A stretch of 64,000 nucleotides of DNA from Strigamia acuminata (Eukaryota; Arthropoda; Chilopoda; Geophilomorpha; Linotaeniidae): NCBI GenBank assembly GCA_949358305.1, contig OX442317.1:8682186-8746185 (forward strand). The letters run 5' to 3'. The notes under the pieces were generated by a model. That model ran no database searches. It was given only the letters and a program-made list of their open reading frames with translations, and had not been told where the DNA came from. The position numbers and the translations under genes were made by a program. This document shows, piece by piece, positions 1 through 14,870 of this stretch; the first letter of the stretch is position 1; the number at the start of each line of letters is the position of its first letter.

Positions 1-1162
1 GCACCTGCTGCTCCGCCTATTGTGCGGCTTCGCCTCCACCCAAAGAGGAAATTACCTTCTCTTATTCACTTTTTTATTTCGCCTTTTCGAAAAAATAAAA
101 AAAATAAAATTAGAAAAATTTAAAAAATCGCGCATTGCTTCTTCGCACGCCTTGACGAATTGTCTAAAAGGGAGCGTGCAAAATGACAGATCGTGTTTAG
201 ACTGGTGCGCATGCGCGGGAGCCGATCGAGAGCCTTTTTAATCTGCGGAGTGCGGAGTGCGGACGACAAAGGGTCGGCGGTGCAGCGTTATCGGGCCGAG
301 CGCGAATGTGCGAATGCGCGAATGTGTGAATGTGTGTTTGGGGGTTTAGATAGAAGGAGAAAGTTTGTTTGCTGAATAAAGTTTTGGGCGACGATACGGT
401 GCAGGTGCGATGCTGTGGGGGATCACGTTCGCACCTGGTTGGAGGCCCCTCCCACGCGTGCGCGATTTTTCTTTCTACCGTTGAGTCACGCCTCTCGCGC
501 GAACGAGTTCGGGTAAATTGAATCGGGGATTTATGGACGTGTGGGATTCGGGTTGACCTCGTGGCGGCTCGGCGCCGATAAAAGCGGGCAAGATGGCCGA
601 CGGTGGTTTACGACGTGCACCCGATTAAAAGGGAGGAAGGAAGGGAAAGGGAAATTAATGGATTGTTGTATTAGAGATGGAAGTTTGTGTCGATGATGTG
701 TTACAGTTTGTTTTTTATTTGTTGGGTTTTATGGGCGGTGGTGATTATGAGTTTTAAGTGTTGGGACCACCCGTTGTTGGGATAGTCGGGGTCGGTTTAA
801 TAGAGCGCTTTGTCTTTGTGGAATTGAAGGAGATTAAAAAGTTAGATGAGTTTGCTTGTTTTATGAGGTGCGTTCGTGTTTGTTGTGATACTTTGTGTGC
901 GGAAAGTTGTTGGTTTTTTGGGATTTTTTGGTCGGGACTGGGGATTAAATGGTTTTTTTGGGGTTTTTTGGGTCAATTCGTGAGTTGGATTAATGTGAGG
1001 GAAGAAGTGGAGCGAGTGGTTAATTTGGATTTTGGGTATGGCGTTGTGGAATTTTTTTAAATGATTTGGGTGGAATTATTTATTTTTTTTTAATTTTAGT
1101 GCATAAAAAAAAGTTTAAATAAATAAATGAATAATTTTGAATAATTTATTTGAGTAAATTAC
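1..1162. other. CpG-rich non-coding sequence
   Basis: No gene recognised. CpG-dense in the first 620 bases with a perfect NRF1-type palindrome (TGCGCATGCGCG) at 206-217, then G/T-rich. The ORF at 758-1060 is rich in Trp, Phe and Gly because of the G/T skew and does not look like a protein. Confidence 0.6.
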
Positions 1163-1640
1163 AAATTTGATTAGTTTCAATTAAATATCCCAATTGAATT
1201 AAATTTGAAATTTTTTAGAATTCAAATTAATTAGAAATATTTTTAAAATTTGATTCAATTAGAAATTTTTTAAAATTTGAGTGAATTAGAATTTTTTTTT
1301 AATTTAATTGAATTAGAAAATTTTTAAAATTCAAATTAATTAGAAATTTTTTAAAATTTAATTCAATTAGAAATTTTTTAAAATTTAATTCAATTAGAAA
1401 TTTTTTAAAATTTGAGTGAATTAGAATTTTTTTTTAATTCAATTGAATTAGAAAATTTTTAAAATTCAATTTAATTAGAAAATTTTTAAAATTTAATTCA
1501 ATTAAAATTATTTTAAAATTCAATTCAATTAGAAATTTTTTTAAATTCAATTCAATTAGAATTATTTAAAAATTCAATTCAATTAGAAATGTTTTAAATT
1601 AAATTAAATTAAATTAGAATTTTTTTAAAAATTAAACACA
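1163..1640. repeat. AT-rich minisatellite, unit about 27 bp
   Basis: Repeated units of the form AATTAGAAATTTTTTAAAAT followed by a short variable linker (TTGA, TCAA), with many one-base changes between copies, about 16 copies. Confidence 0.8.
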
Positions 1641-2929
1641 ATTAAACCAGAAATCTCTTTAAATCCAATTAAATTCAATAACAAATTTTTTCAAACCCCA
1701 TTAAACCAAATCACAAAATACTAAATCAAGAATACAGAAAGAAAAAAAAAACCACCTACAAAATCCATTCCAATTTCCTGCACAACTTTAAAAACGCATA
1801 AACTTGAATAGAAAACAAGCACCGAGGAAGCACAAAATTAGCCCATTCCCTAACAACGAGCTTCAGGTGCTTCAAGGAGCGGCACCCGAAACGAATCAAC
1901 GCACAGGTGCTGCATCCAATCGCGCAAAAACCCCTTTGATTTACGACACGTGCAAAATTCGCATCGCCTCCTTACGACGAGAGCTGCAAGCAAACCAAAC
2001 GCAACCAAAACCAAAAAACCAACCCTTCTCTCCAACACCAAACCCGCTTTTAATTCCCTTCCTTAACGAGTCCACTCGCGCGATTACGCCTACAATAATT
2101 TAAAGTGGAGTGCGCCAAAAGCCAGCAGCTCGCTCGTAAATCAAAACAGCGTCTCGATTAATCCCGCTGCAATTCCCATCAACCCATCAACCGATCCCAA
2201 CCACAGATAACCAACAACGACAAACAAAACTCATCACAACACATCGCGCCCGCCGCATTTGTCACGCGCTCTGATTACGCGTGAATAATTAATTGCATGG
2301 GCGCGGGCGCGGGCAAAAATCGTGTTGGCGGCGCTCGGTGGCGTTTTCCCTTTGCACCTGAAACGATGGCATTAATAGGCGCGATTAGTTGCGGCCAATT
2401 ACGGGCCCTTGTGGTCGCTTCTGGAACGCTTCCTCGTGAATAAATGTCAAATTAGGCGCCGCAAATTAACCCTGTTTGCGAGAATTACGACCGGTTTATT
2501 GAATTTTTCATTTTTTGCGTTCGTGGATTGAGAAATGTTGAGGGGGAAAAAATGGAGGCGACGTCGTGTCTGGCGGAGTGAACGAGGTACGACGTGGTCA
2601 CTTTTGTTGAGCGCGGGGCTGAGAATGGGCATCGCAGCGGGGTCGAGGCGACGCCCGGGTCCTGCTGGGCCTGACGAGAAGGAAGAAGGGATGAAAAGAG
2701 GTCGTGACAGGGGGCGTCGGTGCGTCACGACACGGCGTGCACCGGTTACAATGCGAGGGGGTCGGCGAGGGAGGTGCCGCATTCTCCGCTCGACCACGCT
2801 GAGCCAAACTGCATCAGTGTCGGATTTTGAGCTCAAAACGATCGCCTAATCACGCCCGTTAACGTAGAAATTGCGCCCAAAGTTTCGCTTTCCCGACGAG
2901 CACATCGCGTGCGAGAATTGCGCATTTCG
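1641..2929. other. CpG-rich non-coding sequence upstream of sine oculis
   Basis: No gene recognised; opposite-strand ORFs overlap freely, as expected of GC-rich non-coding DNA. 2270-2475 has several homeodomain-type cores (TAATTAATTG, GATTAG) in a GC-rich context and could be regulatory. Confidence 0.5.
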
Positions 2930-3560
2930 ACAGGTGGGCCCCGCACCTTTTGGGGGCCCCGCGACAACAAATTGTTGCTAGGAAAAATCAAAAACCCACC
3001 AGGACCCGGACTTTGAGGCCCCAGCGCCTTTAACGGGCCATATACGTCTTTTACGGGCCCCCACGCCTCTTTTGGGCCTTAGACAGCAAATTATTGGTTG
3101 GAAAAATCAAGAACGTATTAGAAGAGCCGGTCTATGGGCCCCAAATTTTTTACCATGGGCCCCGCGACAAGAAATTGTTGCTAAGAAAAGTCAAAACGCA
3201 TCAGGGCCCGGCCTTTGGGGGCCCACGACGTTGGGGCTTCACGCCTCTTAGCGCCCCCACGTCTTTTACGGGCCCCCACGTCTTTTGTGGGCCTCATTCC
3301 TCTTTTGGGCCTGAGAATACAAATTGATGGTTGGAAAAATTCCAAAACGTATTAGAGGAGCCGGCTCGTGGGCCCACAATTTTTACCATGTGCCCCACAA
3401 TTTTTGCCATGGGCCTCACAATTTTTACCATGGGCCCCACAATTTTTACCATGGGCCCCACAATTTTTACCATGGGCCCCACAACTTTTACCATGGGCCC
3501 CACAATTTTTACCATGGGCCCCACACATTTTAGGGGCCCCGCGACAAGAGATTGTTGGTT
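2930..3560. repeat. GGGCCC-rich higher-order tandem repeat
   Basis: A module containing GGGCC...GACAAnAAATTGTTG...GGAAAAATCAAAA...CATCAGG recurs five times (about 2957, 3074, 3160, 3308, 3534) with diverged spacers. A homogeneous 21-bp array is embedded in it (next entry). Confidence 0.75.
3373..3533. repeat. 21-bp minisatellite with CCATGG core
   Basis: About seven copies of CACAATTTTTACCATGGGCC plus one base, nearly identical. Because 21 is a multiple of three, four overlapping repetitive ORFs arise on both strands; none looks real. Confidence 0.85.
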
Positions 3561-4125
3561 GTAAAAATGAAAAACGTATTAACAGATGATTTGCGAGGGG
3601 ACCCCCGAGCTTTGGACTGGTTCAGGGGCCTCCACATCCGTCAGTGGGGAAAATTAAAAAAAAAAGATATATATATCTGGGAGATAGAATCGAGCGAGAC
3701 ATCTCTGATGACAGCTTGTCGACATTTGGGTTGATTTCCTCCCGGTTTTGAATCCTTTGCGTCCGCGAAATGAGTTGCGACACCCGAGCCTCGTGAATAA
3801 AATTGGGAAATCTTTTTTCTCGCCGGGTGTCACGAAGGATTTAATTAGGAGCAGAGATGGATAAATTGGAGTGTCGAGTTTGTCTGAGATGATCCCTCGA
3901 GTAGAAAGGAGTGTAGGGTTGCGCGCAAAGATGCGGCTGGGGGTCGATGGTCGCGCCACGAGCAAGGAGCAAAAGGGCAGAACGTGAGCGCCGCAAAAGT
4001 CGCGCTGGAAATCGATCCTTTGCCCTCTTTGCACGAAATGTCGCACGCATACTAATGCGACGTATGTCTGGCTGGCAAAAGGCCTCACCCCGACAACCCC
4101 GCTTTCGTCCTTGGTGATGGATGCG

Positions 4126-4139
4126 GTTGCCATGGCGAC
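4126..4139. promoter_or_regulatory. RFX X-box-like palindrome (first of a pair)
   Basis: GTTGCCATGGCGAC matches 13 of 14 positions of GTTRCCATGGYAAC. A second match lies 66 bases downstream, both within CpG-rich non-coding DNA about 4.6 kb before the sine oculis start. Confidence 0.35.
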
Positions 4140-4191
4140 GCTGATGCGAAAGTGCCTTTTTCCTCTTTTATTCCGTCGTCGACGACTCGAC

Positions 4192-4205
4192 GTCGCCATG
4201 GCAAT
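4192..4205. promoter_or_regulatory. RFX X-box-like palindrome (second of a pair)
   Basis: GTCGCCATGGCAAT matches 12 of 14 consensus positions. The 66-base spacing from the first copy is about six helical turns. Confidence 0.3.
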
Positions 4206-5649
4206 GCCATTAGTTTGTTTTGTGCGAAACGGGCTGAAGATGGAGCCACGAATGTGGCCAGATGGTTGGTTTTGCTCGCGACGCATTCCAGGACCGCGAA
4301 CGAATGGAGCAGACGCTGGATTTTCACATCGGGTGTGCGTTTGCGCGTTTGCTTGCACGCGAATTCGTCGGGTGTGAAAATTGTTTGTATTGTGCGCAAA
4401 TGGACGCATTAGGCATCGATTTTTTTTGGTTTTTCATTTGTGGAGTTTTTTCGCTCTATGTAAATTAAATGCGGAATGAAAAATAGAATGTGGGGCGAAT
4501 TAAATGGTGTGATTGAAACCCCTTGACGCCCCTTCGCGTGAATTCGGTAATTGAAACGAGGGAACGGACGCAGCTGCAAACAAATAAATGTTGCAAAGAA
4601 AATTTGAATGTGCTTTTTAGAAAAATATTTTTTGAAATAAAATTTTTTTTATTTTATTTTTTTGGTTGGAAATGTTGCGTCGTTTCCTCGGGGACGTCTT
4701 CACGTGATCGAGAGTTGTTTCTCGGCAGAGCGCCGAGTCAACCAATCAGAAGTCGACGTGCGGGGAATTTTTGGTTGGGTTTTATTTTCGTCGAGTTTGG
4801 TGGTTTTTTTTGGGTTTTTTGGTGGTTTTTTGGGTTTTTTGGATGTTTTTTTGGTGTTTTGTTTTGTTTGGGGGTGTGTTTTGGGGGTGGTGGGGTGTGG
4901 TGGGTGGGTGGGGGTGTTGGGAGTGGTTTTTGGTAGTTGGCGAAAATTTTGCTGGTGAATTTTTCCAGACGCTGTGTAAAAATAAAACGTTGTTGGGAGC
5001 AGGGCAGATTGAGTTTCTTTTTATTAGCTTAAACACAAGCCAAGTCCATTCGACACCACACTCAAAACCAGACTTCAACATTTTATCTTAGAAGAAGAAA
5101 CAAAAAATTCGAAGGGGAAAAAAAAATTAAAAATTTCGAATTAAAAATTTTAAAAATTTTAAAAATTTTAAAAAAAATTAATGGAAATAAAAAATGATTT
5201 TTTTGAAAATAAAAAAAAAATTATTTTGTGTCACGCAAACGTTTAATTAATCAAAATTAAGTCATCAAGGAGATTGAAATTTTAATTAGGATTTTTTTTC
5301 TTCTTTTTTTTTCTTTTTTAAATAAAAATTAAAAATTAAAAATATTTAAAAAATAAAAAAAATAAAAAAAATAAATTTTGGACGAACTTCACTTTCGAAG
5401 GAGTTTTAATTTCCGTCGGAAACAGATTCCTCCCCGAATCAAACGAATGGAAATGCCTGCGAAACCGCCAACGCCTCGCGCCCACCCAAACGCAACCAAA
5501 AGCTTAAAAATAGAAACAAACCCACTCGAAAACTCGCAGAGCAACATACTCCATCTCCGTATTTCCTCACTCCAAACTCATTACCAATCGCACAATCCTT
5601 CAAATAAGTGTCCAAAAACAACTCTCTCATTCCAACCCGCTAAAAAAAT

Positions 5650-6085
5650 TAATCTAAAACTCCGAAAAACGCTGAAAAACTTCGAAAAACATTTAAAAAA
5701 CGTCGAAAAACGCTGAAAAACGTCGAAAAACATTTTATAAATGTCGAAAAACGCTGAAAAACTTCGAAAAACATTCTAAAAACGTTGAAAAACGCTGAAA
5801 AACTTCGAAAAACATTTTTAAAATGTCGAAAAACGCTGAAAAACTTCGAAAAACATTTTTAAAATGTCGAAAAACGCTGAAAAACTTCGAAAAACATTTT
5901 TAAAAACGTCGAAAAACGCTTAAAAAATCGAAAAACATTTTTAAAATGTCGAAAAACGAAAAAAAATGTCGTAAAACGTTAAAAAACTTCGAAATACGTT
6001 TAAAAAAAGTCGAAAAACATTTTAAAACGTTGAAAAAACGCTGAAAAAACGTTGAAAAAACATGTGAAAACATTGAAAACGTCAA
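5650..6085. repeat. 41-bp minisatellite (CGAAAAACGCTGAAAAACTT core)
   Basis: About ten copies with unit CGAAAAACG-CTGAAAAACTT-CGAAAAACATTTTTAAAATGT. The Phe-rich minus-strand ORF at 5900-6274 is a by-product of this repeat. Confidence 0.85.
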
Positions 6086-8290
6086 AAATTTCTCAAATAT
6101 TGACACGATGCTTGTTGGCATGAGTTTGTTTACACTTTTCACGGATGAGAATTTAAGCCGATCGAGCGTTCTCCACTCATTGTGCTCCCGGACGAGTTGC
6201 AGCAGGGGGTCGCCAATCGTGGACAGGTGGACGAGTCGAAGATTCCAGCGGTGGTCATCGTATCCAGGCAACACTCACTTTGTGTGTTGTGGTTGTCTGC
6301 TCTGCCTTTTCTATGCCGTGAGGGAGCGAGATCGAATTTCGGGTTGCCAGCGTCCGCCCACTCGTCCGTGGGTCGGGGGTATAGATGGGACGCTCGTTAA
6401 TCACGACGAGGAGAGGAGAGGAGGCGAGGGATGAGGAGGGCCTGCGAAGAGCCAGGGGTGGGGGGACGGGAACCGGGGCAGCCCCCTGGCTTCTCGAGTT
6501 CTAAAGAGAGGCCCGTTACGATGTGGTTTCCTCGTTACGGGACATTCGATAGCGTATTCGTCATTCTGACAGCGCGACCCAGCAAAAAGCCGCCCCTTGT
6601 TTTCTCGCTCTCCTCGCCGGTGCCCCTGTCAAACATCTGCACATCCACACTCGCACTGGCCTGTTGCGCGGCCCAAACCTCCCTATCGCGTTACCAAACA
6701 AAATTTAATTTTTTAATTTTTAAATTTTATTTTATTTTATTTTTCCCGATTATTGACTCTTCGACGTCGATTGATGGGTCGCGCCCGTTTTGTCGCATCC
6801 GAGGGGCGCTTGAAGGAGTGTGCCCTCGGAGTTAATCAAAACGCGACTCGAACATGGCCGCGACAAAGGACAAGGGGGGGATTGGGCAGGGAGGGGTTGG
6901 AGGAAATGCTTTTCACTTGGTCGTGTACCCCCGGCGTCCCGTGGCTATTAGCTGTTGCTCGCAGCCGAGCAACACTCAAAGGGGAGTTTATTTTGGAAGG
7001 GTTTACTTGATTTACCGGCGGTTTGGAGTGGACACGACACACGAGTGTCAATAGTGGAATTTTTTATTTTTTGGGTATTTTTTTGGGGGGGGGGGTGGGG
7101 GGGGCCCGGGGGGTGAGTGGAGACACCTGTCTCGTGGGGTTGAGAGGGAATTACGAGATGAGTTGGGAGGAATTGGCGATTGCACGCGCAAGTCTATAAT
7201 TGATTGTAGAGCGCGGAGTCGAGTTACCGACGTGTTTGGCGCGAGGGTTTCATTCAATTATTTCCTGCCGCGTGGGGGCTCTTTGCGCTCCCTCACGCCC
7301 CCAACCCCCCCGCGCACGGAATTAGCCCAATTCACACGAGACGCGCTCCACTCGGCAACAAACACAAGGGGCTTTCTCTTCGCATTTGACGAGTTGAGAC
7401 GGAGGAAAAGGAGAGATGATGAAGGGGGCGAAAAAATTGTATTCGATTACACGAGTTTTTGGCGGGAGGAAAAAGAGTTTGTTGGTTCGTGCGTTGTGTG
7501 TGACAGAGTTGCCATTTTGTACGAGCATCCGACAGCTGTTGGTTGCTCTTGCTCCTCCTCTGCACATACTTGAGTCGATTCCAAGACGAGTGAGTGACTG
7601 TCGTGTCTCACATTTGGTGCAAGCAACAAAAACAATTCACGCGGAGCCGTTTGTAACTCGATAGCGGAGTCGTGACGTAAGGACGTGACGAGGGGATCGG
7701 ATTACGTTGTGACGACGGGCCAAAGTGACGTTTTTTTTGTTTTTTTTTTCGGGGGGAGTCGAAAATCACGTGATGTTGATCGAGGTTTTAAGTTTTTAAT
7801 TTTCAAAAAAGAAAAAAAAAATTTTTTTTGGGTTTTTTTTTTGTTTTTATTTTATTTTTTTTATTTTTCTTTGGACGTCACTTGCGAGTTGTCTCGCAGC
7901 TGTGTGTACGATGTCCGGTACGACTCGCCGTTGGAGACCAACACTCTAACCCTTCTTCGCTTGTTTGTTCAGTGCTTGCAAATGTCAAACTGACCGGGTC
8001 AGATGTTGAAGAGTGAACAAACGTGTTCAAATTGACTTCCCCCTCGGTCGTGGGGGTAAAAACGAGTCGGTTTTCACCCGAACAAGCCAAAATAAATACA
8101 AAGTTTAAAAACGAAAAAAAAAAATTTAAAAATTTAAAAATTTTTTAAAAAAAAAATAATAAAATTTAAAAAAAAAAAAAAAAAATTGAAGATGAAGAAA
8201 ATGGATGGAGTGAAAGATGGAAGGTTCCGTGGGCAAGGTCCCCGTCGAGGCGTCCGCCTCTGAGAGGGTCGGGTTTCCGTGATTGACGCC
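6086..8290. other. CpG-rich non-coding upstream region
   Basis: No gene recognised. Contains the poly-G tract at 7084-7115 and A/T low-complexity runs at 7800-7870 and 8105-8185. Several ORFs of 70-136 residues on both strands lack domain-like composition. Confidence 0.5.
7084..7115 (+). other. poly-G tract, candidate G-quadruplex
   Basis: Runs of 11, 8 and 6 G separated by T or CCC, after a T-rich stretch. Four or more G-runs with short loops could fold as a quadruplex. Confidence 0.5.
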
Positions 8291-8304
8291 GTTACCATGG
8301 CAGT
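8291..8304. promoter_or_regulatory. RFX X-box-like palindrome upstream of the promoter
   Basis: GTTACCATGGCAGT matches 12 of 14 positions of the RFX X-box consensus GTTRCCATGGYAAC and lies about 110 bases before the TATA-like box. RFX factors bind this palindrome, classically at ciliary genes; binding here is inferred. Confidence 0.35.
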
Positions 8305-8370
8305 AAATTGCGTCATCCTCCATGAATATTGATCCCGGAGGGTGGCGGTTGGACTGGAGCTGCGCGCGAG

Positions 8371-8410
8371 CCAATGGGAGCGCGGAGCCGTAGGGGCCGC
8401 TTTAAAAATA
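8371..8410 (+). promoter_or_regulatory. so: putative core promoter of the sine oculis homologue (CCAAT plus TATA-like box)
   Basis: GCCAATGGG places a CCAAT box at 8371-8375, and an A/T-rich TTTAAAAATA at 8401-8410 lies 310 bases before the ATG in an otherwise GC-rich stretch. A start site about 30 bases past the TATA-like box (near 8435) would give a leader of about 285 nt. Inferred from motif spacing only. Confidence 0.45.
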
Positions 8411-8573
8411 ATCGAGAGACGCGCGTGTGCCGTGTGGCAACGGAGCTCGAGTCAGGCCGGTGGTGCGTGCGAGTGCTGCAGCAGCCCCGAATCCGAAGCT
8501 CGACGCCGAAAGCCGAAAAAGCGAAAAAAAGCCGAAAAAGCCGAGTAGCACGAAGCGGACGGACGCAGCGTCG

Positions 8574-8582
8574 ATGCACTAA
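8574..8582 (+). other. minimal upstream ORF (ATG CAC TAA) in the 5' leader
   Basis: The only ATG between the proposed start site and the main ATG is followed immediately by His and a stop, giving a two-codon upstream ORF 138 bases before the main start. Such minimal uORFs can lower translation. Whether it lies in the transcript depends on the start site. Confidence 0.5.
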
Positions 8583-8644
8583 GCGCTTGCTCCTCTCATT
8601 CTTTCCACTCCAAGCAATCTCGCTCGAATTTGCGACCGAATTAG

Positions 8645-11345
<2,701 letters not shown>

Positions 11346-11634
11346 AGACTCGTCGGACAAGACACCCGGTGGCGGAGGCGGCGGATCGGGCGCGGGCGGC
11401 GCGCAGAGCAGCGGCAGCGGCAACGAGTCGAGCGGCGAAGCGGACGACCGAAAACCGGGCCAATTGGACTTGGGTGTAGCGACGGGCTCGTCGCCCGCCG
11501 ACGCGAGTTTATACGGGGATCTAAAATCGCCACATTTTCCAGCTCGACTCAACCTGGTGGGTCCCGGCGACGTGCCAGTGCACCACCACCACCACAGCGA
11601 CGTGGCACTCCTCTCCGAGTACCACACTTTATGA
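11346..11634 (+). CDS. so: sine oculis / SIX1/2-class homeobox protein, coding exon 2 (C-terminus)
   Basis: Acceptor GGCAG at 11341-11345 follows a T-rich tract; base 11346 completes the Arg codon opened by exon 1, so the frame continues without interruption. The exon encodes about 95 residues: an acidic-Ser start (DSSDKTP), a Gly run, a Ser/Gly stretch, a basic-acidic segment around DDRKPGQLDLG, then YGDLKSPHF and a His run before the stop TGA at 11632. The full protein is 323 residues (683 + 289 = 972 nt). This low-complexity tail resembles the poorly conserved transactivation tails of SIX1/2 proteins. The splice junction lies just after the homeodomain, where I recall other SIX1/2 genes also carrying an intron. 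The remaining doubt is whether an alternative 3' exon exists. Confidence 0.87.
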
Positions 11635-12160
11635 TAACTGTGAATCGTGCTGCAGTTTCAGCACTTAAAAATATGAACCGACATTGTATCGAAAAACAAA
11701 CTCATGAGAGACGACTCCAGGGACTGACTCCCCGCGCGGGGTTTGTTTCATTTTTCGTTATACATTTATTGATTTTTCTTTTTCGTTTTTTCGTTTTTTC
11801 GTTTCTCGTTGTCCTCTTCCGATGCTCAAACTGTTGTTTACCGACGGCTCCTGTTGTTCTGCAATAATTTACGAACGGAACTTGTATTTAAACGTAAGAA
11901 AAACGCAAAAAAAACGAACTCAAGGTGTAATTTATTCACACAAATCGATATTAGACAAATTATTCGATTTTTTCCTCGTTCTAGAGTGTAAATAATGAGG
12001 GCCAAATTGTATAAACGTGCCACAATTCTTTCTTTTCTCGTGTCTGTAAGTTTTTAGTGATTCGATAGAGGAAATTATAGACATAATAAGAAGAAAATGG
12101 ATTAATAAATCACGATTTATGAATATATTAAATTAATATTATTAAATATTAAATAAAAAC
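11635..12160 (+). other. so: probable 3' UTR of the sine oculis homologue with polyA signals
   Basis: After the stop, AT-rich non-coding sequence runs to two canonical AATAAA hexamers at 12104-12109 and 12152-12157. Either would give a 3' UTR of about 490-550 nt. No competing ORF was seen. Confidence 0.5.
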
Positions 12161-14825
12161 GAATTTTCTTTTTTTTTTTTAAATTAAATTAAAAAAAAAA
12201 ATTTAAAGAATCTGGTTCGTGTCCATCAAATGGAAAAAGAAAATGATTCTTTATTTTTTCTTTTTTTAAATCGATAGAAGAAGAAGGAAGAGAAAAAAAT
12301 ATATGAAAATTTTAATATAAAAACATGGCGTGTCCACTAATGGAGGCTAATTACACTTTGCAGTGTCATTGTTCTTATTTCTTTCTGATTAATTACCTTT
12401 GTATTAAGATGAAGATATATTTTTTTTCGTTTCATCATTAATGACAAAAGTATCCGATAAAATCCGGTGAATAAACGTTGTTTGAAATATTCATCTCAAT
12501 ATGCCAATTTGCGATCCCCTCGTGACCACTTGCGCGATCCGCACTCTGCATTATTTAGACCCCCAACTAATGGCACGTAAACGGACAAAACCTAAATAAA
12601 TAAAACGCCTGATTTTAATCCCCTAAATCGTCGATTAAATCGCTTATCCCCGCGATTTTTTTTTATTAGATCATCAATTACGATTTGTGACTAAAATGTG
12701 GTCCCCGCACCATCATTTCCGGTTTAAACGATTGGCAAATTACGTTTTAGTCGTCGAAAACCACTAAAACGTGATTTTAAAATTTGTAATTCGTGTAAAC
12801 AATCGATTTTTCCGATTTTCCGACGTCTAAAATTTCATTTTCAAACCATTTCCGGCTTAAATAATCCCCAAATTCCGTTTTAGTCGTCTAAATAAGTCTA
12901 AAATTGAATTTCCAAACCACTTCCGGCTTAAATAATCCCCAAATTCCGTTTTAGTCGTCATTTAAAATTTTAAAATTCGTTTTTTCGACCTAAAAATCGA
13001 ATTTCGCAACCATTTCCGGTTCAAAAAGCCTAACACAAATCTAAAATAGTTGTTTTTCTTATTCCACAAACCCGACGGGTCTGCGAGGCAATTAAGCTAC
13101 GATTCGGGTTGGTGGAACCTGCACGAGACGCTCTTCGAGTGCGCCGTATAATTTTGAATAATGATAGAGGCGAGCTGTACGTGAGCGCCGCGTTTGGTCC
13201 GTCCGGCGACGGACCTCGGCTCGCTCCTCCCAGCCGTACATCATAAACCCAGATTAAGATTCACGGATAACGAGCGCCCTTTTCCTCACCTAACTACTAC
13301 TTAGACCCATTTCATTCCATTATTACAACGAAAAATTTATTACAACCGCGCAATTTGTCGCATTGCGTACAACACGACGATTACCCCTTCGAATAATAAT
13401 TCTATCACATTTATTTTCATTCGTTCGAGCGAAGCCTGAGCGCTGCGAACGAGCGTCTAAACCTTTTTAAGCGCATAATAGGGGTTTTAGTGCGTGTGTT
13501 TAGTCGTATCGAGGGCATGTGTCGCAGCATCTTTGACGGGGCGAGGTGCAGCAGCTGCTGCTCTTTTGCCGTGGCAAGGAGATCGCTATCGCGGGTGTGG
13601 ACTGCCTGGCGCGCGGCATGAAAGGACCAGTTCCAGGAGCACAAAAGAGCGGTGAATGGACCGTTGGAGGGGTTGGGGACGGTGTGGCTGCGACGGGGCC
13701 CGCCCCGTGAGTGGTACCGCCACCGCAGCGCACAAAACGGGCCTTTTTGGCGCTCTCAAAGTGAGTGAGGGGGATGCTCGTTCGTCCCGCCCTCCGATCC
13801 TCCGATGGATGCTCCGTCATTTTGCTTGAGCCTTTAACGCACCAATTTCTCGCTTGTTTTCGCGCGGGGGTCGGTGAAGATGGCGCAGACGCTTCACCGA
13901 CGGATAGCGAGGAGTGGAGAGATGTTGGACGTTCTCAGGTTTCTCGGGTTTCAGGAGCGGAGTGCGGCGCACGTTGCCAACCAGACCGAGCAAGACGGGA
14001 GGAGTCCATCAACCTCGTTTGCACGTACTCGCCTAGTAATTATGTGTCGCTCTAACGGGGGCGGCTGTCTCGAGTGACGGGCGAGAATCCAGACGCAAAC
14101 AGCCGACTTTTTCTTTCTTTGAACGCTTTTTTTTCGCTTTTTCTGCCTCGGTTTGGTCGATGAAAATGGCGAGGTAAACACCGAACGAGAGGAGGATGAA
14201 ATTGTGGGGAATTTGTGCGGAGATTTGTCGGGGGGTTTGGATTCGATTTAAGATGGACGGACGAGAAATTTAATGGAGGGAAAAAATTTATTTGGCAGCT
14301 GGGAAACATCAGCATTTCGTGTTAACGAGGGTAACTGAACTCCCAATGAGGGTCCCTCGATTTCTCTCTTTAGTGTCCATCTGTGCCACGTCTTGCATTT
14401 ATGCTTCGTTTCCGCCTGGCAAAGCTTCGCGCAATAATAAATAAATAAATGGATTGCGTCGGCTGATTTATACGCGAATTTGTTGTTGTTGGTGTTTCGG
14501 AAACAGAATCGCCGTAGAAAATTGTTTTTAATTTAATCTAGAATATTGCGTACACAAACACGAGTTTGAGGTATTTATTGACGGGGATTTGCGCGAAATT
14601 TGTCTGTAGGTAATTTTTCTTTCGCCGAGTGAATAAATTTCCACTTGAACTGGTTCCAAGAGAAATACATAATGAAATTGAATACGTTTCGAGGGTCGCG
14701 TCGTGTGTGACGTACGGTTCGTGACTCACCTGTGATAATAAACGGCTAAACACTTTCGACACAATTGGTCACGCATCGATTCGACATTTTTCACATATTT
14801 TTATAAAAAAAAAAAAAAAAAATTA

Positions 14826-14870
<45 letters not shown>

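Larger units (their letters stand above)
3561..5649. other. non-coding sequence, GC-rich then AT/GT-rich
   Basis: No gene recognised. 3560-4400 is CpG-rich and includes the X-box pair; 4790-4930 is a G/T low-complexity tract; 5090-5370 is A/T low complexity. The 251-residue minus-strand ORF at 3654-4409 has no domain-like composition and overlaps other ORFs on both strands. Confidence 0.5.

Noticed and set aside
3294-3589. Repetitive ORFs (Met-Gly-Pro, Tyr-His-Gly-Pro, Phe-Leu-Pro-Trp repeats)
   Set aside because: By-products of the 21-bp minisatellite, open on both strands.
3654-4409. 251-residue minus-strand ORF
   Set aside because: GC-rich region with overlapping ORFs in several frames, no domain-like pattern, and it covers the X-box palindromes.
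5900-6274. Phe-rich minus-strand ORF
   Set aside because: Arises from the A-rich 41-bp minisatellite.
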